DNA of 64,000 nt from Bacillota bacterium. GTDB taxonomy: Bacteria; Bacillota; Clostridia; Acetivibrionales; JAEXSP01. The notes beneath the pieces were generated by a model, which had not been told where the DNA came from, ran no database searches, and saw nothing but the letters and a program-made list of their open reading frames with translations. This document shows positions 42,546-51,085 of the stretch, piece by piece (positions within the stretch are counted from its first letter, which is position 1; each line of letters opens with the position of its first letter). The translations under genes and the position numbers were made by a program. Location of the stretch: contig JAEXSP010000010.1 of assembly GCA_023453795.1 (NCBI GenBank), positions 18,749-82,748 on the forward strand, read 5' to 3'.

Positions 42546-42580
42546 TTTGTTCCTCCTTATGTAGTTATTATTGTCATTTA

Positions 42581-42609
42581 ATTCTACCATTCAAATAGAT
42601 TCATATCAA
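42581..42609 (-). promoter_or_regulatory. Promoter of the secreted protein at 40899
   Basis: TTGATA (42604-42609) and TAGAAT (42581-42586), spacing 17 bp. The bases AATGG just before the -10 recur in the divergent promoter at 42712. Confidence 0.75.
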
Positions 42610-42711
42610 CCAAATTCTTCATATCTCGACAATAATCATCATAATTTGACAAATGCAGTTATTTAGAATTTTATTTATATTGGAAGAAAAATTGTTGTGC
42701 ATCATAGAAAC

Positions 42712-42740
42712 TTGTCAAATTATGAATTTAATGGTAAAAT
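42712..42740 (+). promoter_or_regulatory. Promoter of the BtrH-N-like gene
   Basis: TTGTCA (42712-42717) and TAAAAT (42735-42740), spacing 17 bp, with AATGG before the -10 as in the divergent unit. Confidence 0.75.
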
Positions 42741-42789
42741 CGTTAATAATGCTTTAGTACATGCACTTTTTGAGTAAAAGGAGGGCTCT

Positions 42790-43848
42790 ATGGACAGCAA
42801 TATCCTGCCTATCAAACAGCCTTTGATTTATGGATATCTTTACTATGCTTATCCCTTATCCATTATTGAATGTTATGAAGAATGCAAGGATTGGTTCTAT
42901 AGCAATTATATACAACTTTACTCAGTCGATGATTTTAAACGTACAATTAGTTTTAGTTTTTTTACACCCGGATCCTTTTTAGGTGGATTCGATGCTGTTA
43001 GTTATCCTGCTGTACCGTGGCTGGAATATCGCGCAATTGATAAGGAAGTATTATCATCCTGCAAGGTCGACATCCATGATTTTGTTTGCAGCAATATTGA
43101 TAATGGCTACTATGTCTACATTGCCGACTTTGATGATTATTACCTGCCTCAAAGAAGAGCCTATCAAAATTCGCATTTCGCGCATGATATTCTTATACAT
43201 GGGTATGATAAGGCTAATAGGGAATACCATATTTCCGGCTTTAATGAGAGGTTATTTTATAGTTTTACAAAAGTCGATTTTGAAAACTTCGTTAATGCAT
43301 ATCGTTATTCCGAAAACCATAGGGACTACGAAAGTACAGATAATATTTCACTGATAAGGTTATTTAAAAAAAGGTCGGACATAGATTATAAATTTGATAT
43401 TAATCTTGTTCTCACCCTGATGGACGAATATGTAAACTCAAAGAATTCTTTCAACCGCTTCAGAGAATTTAAAAACCCTTATAGCGATTTAAGATTCGGC
43501 TTGGATTCATACGACTCATTAATTTATTATTTTAATTTGCTGATAAACCAAGAGGTTAATTCAGATCTACGGCCGTTGCATGTTCTCTGGGAACACAAAT
43601 TATGCATGGTAAATAGGATTAAATTTATGCAGCAAAGAAACTACTTTGCAAATATGCCTACCTTATTTGACGATTACAAGCGTATAGAACAAAAAATACT
43701 ATTATTACGTAATGCTTTGACGAAATATTCTCGTTCCCATGATAAAAATGCAAACACACTTCACATGATTATAAATAATTTAAACGAAATAAGAAATATC
43801 GAAGGAGAAACTATAAACCAAATGATTTATAATCTTCAAATTGGATAA
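42790..43848 (+). CDS. Protein with a BtrH-N-like (papain-fold related) domain
   Basis: 352 residues. AAAGGAGGG precedes ATG 42790. The N-terminal ~190 residues contain YVYIADFDDYYLPQRRAY and HFAHDILIHGYDKANREY, then ISGFNERLFYSF, a layout reminiscent of the BtrH N-terminal domain found in butirosin synthesis and in peptide natural-product clusters. The C-terminal ~150 residues are helical and polar. No signal peptide. No carrier protein or synthetase gene is nearby, so a role in a biosynthetic pathway is not supported here. Assignment to the domain is tentative. Confidence 0.6.
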   Translation: MDSNILPIKQPLIYGYLYYAYPLSIIECYEECKDWFYSNYIQLYSVDDFKRTISFSFFTPGSFLGGFDAVSYPAVPWLEYRAIDKEVLSSCKVDIHDFVCSNIDNGYYVYIADFDDYYLPQRRAYQNSHFAHDILIHGYDKANREYHISGFNERLFYSFTKVDFENFVNAYRYSENHRDYESTDNISLIRLFKKRSDIDYKFDINLVLTLMDEYVNSKNSFNRFREFKNPYSDLRFGLDSYDSLIYYFNLLINQEVNSDLRPLHVLWEHKLCMVNRIKFMQQRNYFANMPTLFDDYKRIEQKILLLRNALTKYSRSHDKNANTLHMIINNLNEIRNIEGETINQMIYNLQIG

Positions 43849-43879
43849 CCTGAATCCCAATAAAAATTATGGGAATGCT

Positions 43880-45073
43880 TTAATTTACCCGAACACCAAA
43901 ACGCTTTGGGATTAGATAATCCTCATACTCCTTGTTAAAATAATCGTCTGTCATTCCGGCTATAAAATCAAGAACTATCCTCTCATTTTTGGTATTTTCT
44001 CTATAGCTAATGTTCATATTGTTTAAAAAGTCTGCAAATATGGAAGAGGAACTATTATTGTTATTTAAATCCTCAAAGTATTTTTTAAATAGAGTAGTAA
44101 AGGAACTTTTGATTTTATAATCTTGAGTTGTCTTTTTAGGATTGAAATAGATATTTTCGTAGTTAAATTTCTTAAGTTTTTCCAGCGCCATAAAAACACT
44201 TTCAGAAAAGACTATACATCCCTTATTATAGCTATTGTTGATAACATCAATAATTAAGTTATTAACTATTTCTCGATTGTTATTTCCAAGTACCTCAACG
44301 ATATCGCCCGGGATATCCTCTCTTTTTATTAAATTTACTGCTATAGCGTCCTCAATATCTCTGCCGATATATGCAATAACGTCGGAAATCCTCATAACGC
44401 ATCCCTCTAATGTCATCGGCTTGATTTGTCTGTCAAACTTTTCAATGTTCCAGCAGCTGGAGTATTCACTAATAAAATCATCCCAGCTCTTGTTCTTTTG
44501 AGGCTCATATACCTGATTTATCATTTCTCCATTATGGCATAGTATTCCATCTAAAACCTGAAGTGTCAGATTTAGTCCTTCCCCAAACTGCTCAAGCTCC
44601 ATAAGTGCGCGTACACTTTGCGCATTGTGGCAGAAATACCCGATACCGTATTCTTTACATATTTCATTCAAGTACCTTTCTCCATCGTGCCCATAGGGAA
44701 CATGTCCTATATCATGGCCCAATGACATAGCTTCAATCAGATCTTCATTCAATTTCAAGAACCTGCCTATTGTGCGTGCAATTTTTGAAACTAGCTGAAC
44801 ATGCAATACTCTATGCGTAATATGGTCATTATCAAACAGAAAAAATGCTTGAGTTTTATCAATATAGCGAGTATAAGCTAATGAATGCAGTATCCTGTCA
44901 GTATCATGAAAGTAAGTTTGTCTTATATTTTGTTTATCAGAAATCATTTCTTTATCCGGGTATCTTCTTACCCCCCTGTTGCTTTTACATGCATAAGGAG
45001 AAAAAGTTTTATATTCCCTTGATAGATTATTTTCTAGTATTTCTGCAGCTATTGAAGTAATAATCTCCGGCAT
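43880..45073 (-). CDS. dGTPase-family HD-domain phosphohydrolase
   Basis: 397 residues. The HD-type metal site is visible: RILHSLAYTRYIDKTQAF, NDHITHRVLHVQLVSKIAR, MSLGHDIGHVPYGHDGE and FCHNAQSVRALM are the dGTPase signatures. Such enzymes release triphosphate from dNTPs and may limit dNTP pools or phage. GGAGGG lies six bases before ATG 45073. It is convergent with the BtrH-N-like gene. A class II ribonucleotide reductase is encoded 3 kb away, but they are not co-transcribed. Confidence 0.88.
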   Translation of the reverse strand: MPEIITSIAAEILENNLSREYKTFSPYACKSNRGVRRYPDKEMISDKQNIRQTYFHDTDRILHSLAYTRYIDKTQAFFLFDNDHITHRVLHVQLVSKIARTIGRFLKLNEDLIEAMSLGHDIGHVPYGHDGERYLNEICKEYGIGYFCHNAQSVRALMELEQFGEGLNLTLQVLDGILCHNGEMINQVYEPQKNKSWDDFISEYSSCWNIEKFDRQIKPMTLEGCVMRISDVIAYIGRDIEDAIAVNLIKREDIPGDIVEVLGNNNREIVNNLIIDVINNSYNKGCIVFSESVFMALEKLKKFNYENIYFNPKKTTQDYKIKSSFTTLFKKYFEDLNNNNSSSSIFADFLNNMNISYRENTKNERIVLDFIAGMTDDYFNKEYEDYLIPKRFGVRVN

Positions 45074-45138
45074 CTTGCACCCTCCGATAATGTACTCTCA
45101 TATTTAGTATCATGTTAACATATTGTTGAATTATTGGA

Positions 45139-45158
45139 AATACTAAAATTTTAGTATT
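45139..45158. promoter_or_regulatory. Perfect 20-bp palindrome between divergent genes
   Basis: AATACTAAAA / TTTTAGTATT, perfect, with GTTAA...TTAAC flanks further out. It lies between the dGTPase gene (-) and the propeller gene (+), where an operator would be expected. Confidence 0.45.
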
Positions 45159-45195
45159 GTGTACGGTTAATGATATTAACCCTTTCTTGTTTGCA

Positions 45196-45223
45196 AAAAG
45201 GCTGGTGTGAGCATTACACCAGT
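45196..45223. repeat. GGCTGGTGTGA hairpin, copy 2
   Basis: GGCTGGTGT / ACACCAGTCC around GAGCATT; same core as the hairpins at 46822 and 47767 but in the 5' region of the propeller gene, not after a stop. Confidence 0.6.
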
Positions 45224-45300
45224 CCCGGCCCCAATTTGGTACCAATAGTACAGTTCAATCATATCCTGATAAAAGATAACAATAAAAAGGATGTTATAGT

Positions 45301-46749
45301 TTGTTGAAGAAAGTTAAAGTTAGTTTACGACCTATTGTTAGCAAGATAAATTTACCCACTGTATTAAAAACAGCTATACTTCCGGGTGACTCAATCGAAA
45401 GCTTATTTATTGCAACCCAGGTAGGAGAAATCTTTTACATAGGAAACGGAGTTATAAGGACTTTTTTAGATATTCGCCCACGAATCATAAAACTAGGTTT
45501 TTCTGGTGGCAGATATGATGAACGGGGATTGCTGGGGCTGGCGTTTCATCCCGAATTTTATTATAACGGTCTGTTTTATCTCCATTATTCAGTAGCTGGA
45601 ACACAAGGTCCAGGTGCTCTCCCTAGTGCAGAAGTGTCAAGGCAAAGTCTTCCTGAATTTTTTAAGCCTAATCCGTGTGACCCCGGAACCTTAAATAAAA
45701 AGTGGGTAAATAGAGAAATTCAATATGATCATATTGATACAATTGAAGAATGGATTTTGCAGCGGAATGGTCAACCTCAAAAACGGCGGACATTACTTAA
45801 TTTAAGAAGACCATTTTTTAATCATAATGGTGTCAATAGCTTAAACTTTTCACCTGAGACACGAAAACTTGTTTTAACAACCGGAGATGGTGGTTCAGGC
45901 TATGATCCATTTAATTCAAGCCAGGATGATATGGAGATAGCCGGAAAAATAATAGAAATTGATGTAAATAAGAATACTTTTATCAATAATCCACCCGTAG
46001 TCACACGTTTTAATGAACTTCCTGCACCTATTCAGGAAACTCTTACGGTAATTGCCAAAGGAGTTCGTAATATACCTGGCATTTCATTTCAAAGGTTTTA
46101 CAATCAGTATATCAAATATGTAGGAATTGTCGGACAGGATCTGGTAGAGTCGATTTTTTCATTTGTCCAATATAAACCAATACCGGTACCTCAACTTATT
46201 CAAGCCTATTCAATGAATTCTGAACCTGACCAGGAAGGATTTATCAACTTTGGCTGGCGAGGGTGGGAAGGCGCATTTCCTTCTTCAATCATAAAGGGCT
46301 GCTCTGCAAATTCGACTTTAGATGATATAACAATTGCTTATTACAATGATGCGGTAAAAACCTCAGTGCGGCGGCTTCCTCCCCTAACCAGTTATTATCA
46401 TAGAGATCCCCGGCCCGATAAGTTTGGAGGAACTGCACTTACAGGCGTCCAGTCCTATATGGGAAGCGCACTCCCCGACTTAACGGGAAGTGTAGTGTTT
46501 GCCGATATCGCCCAAAATGAAGGTTCCTCACCTCCGGTAAGAGGGGCTTTAGCTTATACCAGGGTAAGAACTGATTGCAAACTAAATGATTTTAGTGTTA
46601 TTGAAACCAATTATGATTTTGGATCCCAATCAGCCTTTTATGTCAGTTTGGGGGCAAATCTGGATCAAAGCAAGCTATATTTAGGGGTTTATGGCTCAAT
46701 GAATGTAACTGACTTTAACCAAGGTACTGTTTTTGAAATTGTTCAATGA
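45301..46749 (+). CDS. Glucose/sorbosone dehydrogenase-like beta-propeller protein
   Basis: 482 residues starting with TTG (45301 or 45304; AAGGATG upstream). SLFIATQVGEIFYI, DERGLLGLAFHPEFYYNGLFYLHYS and FNHNGVNSLNFSP with LVLTTGDGGSGYDPF match the six-bladed PQQ-dependent sugar dehydrogenase family, including the GLLGLAFHP hallmark. No signal peptide is visible, which is unusual for this normally periplasmic/secreted family. Whether PQQ is bound is unknown. Monocistronic. Confidence 0.8.
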   Translation: MLKKVKVSLRPIVSKINLPTVLKTAILPGDSIESLFIATQVGEIFYIGNGVIRTFLDIRPRIIKLGFSGGRYDERGLLGLAFHPEFYYNGLFYLHYSVAGTQGPGALPSAEVSRQSLPEFFKPNPCDPGTLNKKWVNREIQYDHIDTIEEWILQRNGQPQKRRTLLNLRRPFFNHNGVNSLNFSPETRKLVLTTGDGGSGYDPFNSSQDDMEIAGKIIEIDVNKNTFINNPPVVTRFNELPAPIQETLTVIAKGVRNIPGISFQRFYNQYIKYVGIVGQDLVESIFSFVQYKPIPVPQLIQAYSMNSEPDQEGFINFGWRGWEGAFPSSIIKGCSANSTLDDITIAYYNDAVKTSVRRLPPLTSYYHRDPRPDKFGGTALTGVQSYMGSALPDLTGSVVFADIAQNEGSSPPVRGALAYTRVRTDCKLNDFSVIETNYDFGSQSAFYVSLGANLDQSKLYLGVYGSMNVTDFNQGTVFEIVQ

Positions 46750-46777
46750 TTCAAAAATTTTCAAATCTGAATCGCGG

Positions 46778-46964
46778 GTGAATCGCGGGGACGGTTCTCG
46801 CGATTCGCCTTCGGGCAGTATAAAGGCTGGTGTGAGCATTACACCAGCCTTAAACAAGGAAAATTTATAAAAAAGCATGTCCCTATATTAAATTAAATTA
46901 GATTTGATTCTATAATCGATTTACATAAGTCACAAGTATGAACCTCGCCGTTCAAGCGTCTTAC
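46778..46964. repeat. ~190-bp direct repeat, copy 1
   Basis: Shares about 85-90% of bases by eye with 47726-47920 in the same orientation. It contains a REP-like palindrome (GAATCGCG / CGCGATTC around GGGACGGTTCT), the GGCTGGTGTGA hairpin and a conserved 100-base AT-rich tail. Lies downstream (3') of the RhiA-like gene. Confidence 0.85.
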
Positions 46965-46992
46965 ACCATCATGAGTGTCTCATCAATCTAAT

Positions 46993-47598
46993 CTATCCGA
47001 TAAACCATGAATTGTTCCTGTATAATGTCGCGCATAACGAAAAAACTCCTGATTCGAATTCGAGCTTCTGTTTATTCGTTATAGCGGATATATCGAGTGC
47101 CTCTCCCTGTTTGAAATTGCCGAAGGCGATCCAGTATTCGGGATTTTGCGGTTTGATCGAAATTTTTATATTTGGCACGGCCTGCCTTGCAAAAATACCC
47201 GAACCGGCCATGGCTATACCGACTGATACGCTGTTCGGTGGTATGGAGGCATCCTGATATATCTCAAGCACACCTTCCTGACTTCCCTTTGTGAGGTTTT
47301 GAAACGTATACGCTCCCTGCAAAAAGGATAAAGTAACCGCATTGTTTTGCACCAAATCGGCAGGCCATACCTGGGACGTACTAAAAATGACCTCCGGAGC
47401 GAGCTCGCCCGTTTCGCTCCAGACAAACCCATAGTCGGTCGTCCACTTAAACGTAACCACTGTGGTCGGATGAGTAGGCCTTACCATCCATGCCAACGGC
47501 ACTATGCCCATTCCGTTGTTTGTGTTCTGGTAAACACATACGCTGCCGTATTCGGCCGAGTAGTTGATAAAGGTAAGAGAATATTGAATTCCGCTCAT
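46993..47598 (-). CDS. RhiA-like protein
   Basis: 201 residues from ATG 47598, with GGAGG five bases ahead. YSLTFINYSAEYGSVCVYQN, GIVPLAWMVRPTHPTTVVTF and WTTDYGFVWSETGEL with QVWPADL match the rhizosphere-expressed protein RhiA of Rhizobium, whose function is not known. Later IPPNSVSVGIAMAGSGIFARQA is also a family stretch. No signal peptide. It is bounded by ~190-bp direct repeats on both sides, so it may have moved as a cassette. Neighbours are unrelated. Confidence 0.8.
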   Translation of the reverse strand: MSGIQYSLTFINYSAEYGSVCVYQNTNNGMGIVPLAWMVRPTHPTTVVTFKWTTDYGFVWSETGELAPEVIFSTSQVWPADLVQNNAVTLSFLQGAYTFQNLTKGSQEGVLEIYQDASIPPNSVSVGIAMAGSGIFARQAVPNIKISIKPQNPEYWIAFGNFKQGEALDISAITNKQKLEFESGVFSLCATLYRNNSWFIG

Positions 47599-47725
47599 AA
47601 TAGCCTCCATATATGCATTTTTTATTCGATATCACTTTTAAGCATTTTTGAATGACCAAATGTCCGGATTTTTCCTTACATCCGGTCATTTGTACTTTAT
47701 CACTTGTTTTTTAGGTCGTCAATAC
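47599..47725. promoter_or_regulatory. Upstream region of the RhiA-like gene with inverted repeat
   Basis: CAAATGTCCGGAT (47658-47670) and ATCCGGTCATTTG (47680-47692) form an inverted repeat with one mismatch. A candidate operator or leader hairpin; no clear promoter hexamers were seen. Confidence 0.35.
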
Positions 47726-47920
47726 GTGAATCGCGGGGCGGTTCTCGCGATTCACTCTGGGCAGCAAAAAGGCTGGTGTGAGCATTACACCAGCCTTAGA
47801 ACAAGGAAAATTTAATATAAAAGAGCATGTCCTATATTGAAATAAATCAAATTAGATTTGATTCTATAATCAATTTACATAAGTCACATCTATGAACCTC
47901 TCCGTTCAAGCGGCTTACAG
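47726..47920. repeat. ~190-bp direct repeat, copy 2
   Basis: Second copy, between the RhiA-like gene and the 3' end of nrdJ. Its palindrome is even longer (GTGAATCGCG / CGCGATTCAC). The GGCTGGTGTGA hairpin at 47767-47797 may serve as nrdJ terminator. Confidence 0.85.
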
Positions 47921-47941
47921 GGTTTGTAATATAAGAAGGTA

Positions 47942-50278
47942 TCATCCACATTTAGAGAACCCACAGTGCCTGCATATCATGCACCCTCCCTCATGCTCTA
48001 CAGGTTTCCCGCATTCAGGACAGACAGCAGCAGCTTCAAAGTCTTCATCTTTTTCAGGATTGGCACATGTGTCCTTCATGCTGCATATAGAACACTCTGC
48101 ATCACATTTGGCAGTGGGCCCAATTTTTATATAATCTTCTGGAACAAGCAATTCGTTTGCAGCTTCCTCTTCTTTCCCGCTCTGTATCCTTGCAATCTTT
48201 TCTATCAGCCTGCCGATTGCATCAGGACAGGACAGGACCTTCAATCCTTTCTGTCTTATTGTTGAAGGACACCTAATCCCTTTTAATTGCCCAACAATAG
48301 ATTTTGCATCAATTCCTGAGCGTAAGGCAATAGAAACAAGTCTTGCGGTAGCTTCCGACTGCGACGGACAACCTCCTGCACGCCCTGTGTTCGTAAACAC
48401 TTCGCAAATTCCCTGTTCATCATAGTTAACGGTAATATACAAGTTGCCGCAGCCTATTTTAACTTTTTCAGTAAAGCCAGTTGTAATATCCGGTCTTGGC
48501 CTCGGTTCAACTCTCTCCGCCGGAGTTTCAGCATTTACACTGCTGGCACCGTTTTCTTCCTTACCTTTAACCTTGCCTATATTGAGCACCTGCATATCTC
48601 TGCTGCCATCCCTGTAGAGAGTAACGCCCTTGCAGTATGTCTTGTACGCAAGCATGTAAACATTACGAACATCCTCCCGGGTTGCATCATGGCAAAGATT
48701 TACCGTCTTCGAAACGGCATTGTCAGTATATTTTTGAAAAGCAGCCTGCATTTTGATATGCGATTCCGGTGAAACATCATGTGAAGTAACGAAGACATTC
48801 TGGACTGACTTCGGTATTTCCGGGAGGTCCTTTACTGAACCCTTGTTGGCAATACGTCTCATCAGCTCGTCCGAGTAAAAGCCGTCAATCATTGCTATCT
48901 GTTTGAACAGCGGATTGGTCTCAACCAATTCAGTATTATCCATTACATTTCGAATATAGGATATTGCAAACAGCGGCTCTATTCCGCTTGATACACCTGC
49001 TATTATGCTAAGTGTGCCTGTTGGAGCAATTGTTGTAGTTGTAGCGTTGCGAACCCGTACCCCTAGCTCCTTATATATGCTTTTGTCGTAGAACGGAAAA
49101 ACACCTTTCTTTTCTGCGAGCTCAATAGAAGCCTTTCTGGATTCCTCTTGTATGAAATGCATAACTTTCTCCGCAAGTGCAAGGGCTTTTGGGGAATTGT
49201 ACGGAATATTGAGTTTGCAGAGCAAGTCTGCCCATCCCATTACTCCCAGCCCAATTTTTCTTGTGCCCCTTGTCATCTGGTCTATTTCATTAAGAGGATA
49301 CTTATTTACATCAATTACATTGTCCAGAAAATGGACTGCCTTTCTTACGGTGGTTCCCAGCTTTTCAAAATCAACGTCAGGTTTTCCGCCGGTATTTTTT
49401 ATCATAAGGCTAAGATTTATCGAACCCAGATTACATGCTTCATATGGCAGCAAAGGCTGTTCACCGCAAGGATTTGTACTTTCTATCTCTCCCAATTCGG
49501 GAGTCACATTGTCCTTGTTCAGTCTGTCAAGGAAGATTATTCCGGGCTCTCCATTATTCCATGCCATATCTATTATAAGGTCAAACACTTCTTTTGCCTT
49601 AAGCTTCCTGACCAGCTGCTTATTGTGCGGATCTATAAGATTATATTCGCTATTTGTTTCAACAGCCTTCATAAATTCTTCGGTAATGCCTACGCTTATA
49701 TTAAAATTAGTTATTTCAGTATTGTCTTTCTTTGAGGTTATAAATTCTACTATGTCAGGGTGATCTACACGGAGAATACCCATGTTGGCGCCTCTCCTTG
49801 TACCGCCTTGCTTTACTGCTTCCGTAGCCGAATTAAAAACCTTCATAAAGCTTATTGGGCCGCTTGCCACGCCGCCTGTCGAATTGACGGCCGCGCCTTT
49901 TGGCCTCAACCTTGAGAAACTGAACCCTGTACCTCCGCCGCTCTTATGTATTAGCGCAGCATTCTTAATTGTTTCAAAAATCGCTTCCATTGTGTCTTCA
50001 ATAGGAAGCACGAAACAGGCGCTCAATTGTCCCAAAGGTCTGCCCGCATTCATTAAAGTCGGTGAATTAGGCAAAAATTCAAGGTTTGCCATCATATCGA
50101 AGAAGTCCTTCTCAATAGCTTTCAGTTCAGACGCCTGTACATAGCCGGCATCCGCTTCTGCTACGGCTTTAGCCACCCTCTTGAACATTTCCTCAGGGTT
50201 TTCCAGCAATTTACCATTTTCATCTTTTGAAAGGTACCTTTTTTCGAGAACTTTAACCGCATTTTCTGACAAATTCAT
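47942..50278 (-). CDS. nrdJ: Class II (adenosylcobalamin) ribonucleotide reductase
   Basis: 778 residues. It makes deoxyribonucleotides using a B12-derived radical and so works with or without oxygen. KSGGGTGFSFSRLRPKG and SGPISFMKVF, ESTNPCGEQPLLPYEACNLG (active-site Cys, Glu) and TTIAPTGTLSIIAG are diagnostic. The C-terminus ends with paired Cys motifs (CPECGK and CRHCGFSKC) that recycle the active-site disulfide or bind zinc. GGGAGG precedes ATG 50278. Two NrdR-like boxes overlap the promoter. Monocistronic. Confidence 0.96.
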   Translation of the reverse strand: MNLSENAVKVLEKRYLSKDENGKLLENPEEMFKRVAKAVAEADAGYVQASELKAIEKDFFDMMANLEFLPNSPTLMNAGRPLGQLSACFVLPIEDTMEAIFETIKNAALIHKSGGGTGFSFSRLRPKGAAVNSTGGVASGPISFMKVFNSATEAVKQGGTRRGANMGILRVDHPDIVEFITSKKDNTEITNFNISVGITEEFMKAVETNSEYNLIDPHNKQLVRKLKAKEVFDLIIDMAWNNGEPGIIFLDRLNKDNVTPELGEIESTNPCGEQPLLPYEACNLGSINLSLMIKNTGGKPDVDFEKLGTTVRKAVHFLDNVIDVNKYPLNEIDQMTRGTRKIGLGVMGWADLLCKLNIPYNSPKALALAEKVMHFIQEESRKASIELAEKKGVFPFYDKSIYKELGVRVRNATTTTIAPTGTLSIIAGVSSGIEPLFAISYIRNVMDNTELVETNPLFKQIAMIDGFYSDELMRRIANKGSVKDLPEIPKSVQNVFVTSHDVSPESHIKMQAAFQKYTDNAVSKTVNLCHDATREDVRNVYMLAYKTYCKGVTLYRDGSRDMQVLNIGKVKGKEENGASSVNAETPAERVEPRPRPDITTGFTEKVKIGCGNLYITVNYDEQGICEVFTNTGRAGGCPSQSEATARLVSIALRSGIDAKSIVGQLKGIRCPSTIRQKGLKVLSCPDAIGRLIEKIARIQSGKEEEAANELLVPEDYIKIGPTAKCDAECSICSMKDTCANPEKDEDFEAAAVCPECGKPVEHEGGCMICRHCGFSKCG

Positions 50279-50299
50279 AGAAAGCCTCCCTGATATATT

Positions 50300-50366
50300 A
50301 CTACATTTTGTGTTGTATTTTAATTCCAGCCACTGTATATTGTATCATTTGTATAGAATAAATCAA
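50300..50366 (-). promoter_or_regulatory. nrdJ promoter with paired NrdR-like boxes
   Basis: Minus-strand boxes ATACAATATACAGT (50332-50345) and ACACAAAATGTAGT (50300-50313) begin 32 bp apart, three helical turns, as for NrdR. TTGATT (50361-50366) and TACAAT (50339-50344) form the promoter, with the first box covering the -10. Confidence 0.55.
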
Positions 50367-50542
50367 TACAATTAAAGATTTTTTTTTTAGTAATTAAGTC
50401 CTATTGAAAATACTATTATAATGTGCATAACAAGGTAATAAATTCAAATATTTTTCCTTAACCTTAATATTGTAAAAAACCTGCCATACAGGTGTCATGT
50501 TTTAAAAGTTATAATGAAAAAAAATCATTTGGAGGAAAACTA

Positions 50543-50974
50543 ATGGATATCGATAAAATGTGGATCAAATCTGTCATAAGCTTGATGGATAAGGAGCTGA
50601 AAAAGGAAGATATGAGTAATATCATACATCAATGCGGAAAGAATTGCGCTTATGGCTGCGGAATAATGGACCAGATTAAGAATGCCGGTATTTCTTCCGA
50701 CAATGCTGATGAAATCTTTGAAAAATTGAAGGCCCCGGAGATTTTTGGAAGTAGAATTGAGAAAGGCGACAATTGTTTTTACACTATATGTGAAAAGTGT
50801 TACTGTCCGTTCATTGAGGGTTCAACGGGTGAAATCCCCCACAGCTACTGCGAGTGTTCAAGGTCATGGACTGAAGAGGTTTTTGGAGCTGCCTTTAAAA
50901 GGCCGGTTAAGGCTGAGATCCTTCAATCAATAGTCCGTGGGGCAGATTTTTGTAAGATCAAGATTAATTATTAA
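50543..50974 (+). CDS. Cys-rich small protein, unknown function
   Basis: 143 residues from ATG 50543 (GGAGG seven bases ahead). Ten or so Cys: IHQCGKNCAYGCG, CEKCYCPF, SYCECSRSW and a final DFCKI. The pattern suggests metal binding or a redox role. It resembles uncharacterised clostridial proteins with a C-terminal CxCS...W segment, but I cannot name the family firmly. It stands alone, divergent from nrdJ, with a hairpin terminator after it. Confidence 0.75.
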   Translation: MDIDKMWIKSVISLMDKELKKEDMSNIIHQCGKNCAYGCGIMDQIKNAGISSDNADEIFEKLKAPEIFGSRIEKGDNCFYTICEKCYCPFIEGSTGEIPHSYCECSRSWTEEVFGAAFKRPVKAEILQSIVRGADFCKIKINY

Positions 50975-50994
50975 TATTTAAACCGAGAAATAAT

Positions 50995-51023
50995 AAAGAT
51001 GGGTGAGTTATCCGCCCATCTTT
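50995..51023. terminator. Bidirectional terminator hairpin
   Basis: AAAGATGGG / CCCATCTTT around TGAGTTATCCG, between the Cys-rich gene (+) and the serpin gene (-). Confidence 0.7.
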
Positions 51024-51085
51024 CAATTCTCAATAGGTTGTCCCAGAAATATCACATAAGTTTCCGTAGGTTATAATTATTGTTG

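Noticed and set aside
40823..47797. CRISPR array from the recurring hairpins
   Set aside because: Copies are kilobases apart at gene ends, with no regular spacers and no cas genes.
49148..49763. Two overlapping plus-strand frames in the nrdJ region
   Set aside because: Both are antisense to well-conserved NrdJ motifs and have no family match.
50279..50500. Cobalamin riboswitch upstream of nrdJ
   Set aside because: A B12-dependent enzyme invites this, but no B12-box (GCCACTG-type) block and too little leader; NrdR-like boxes explain the region better.
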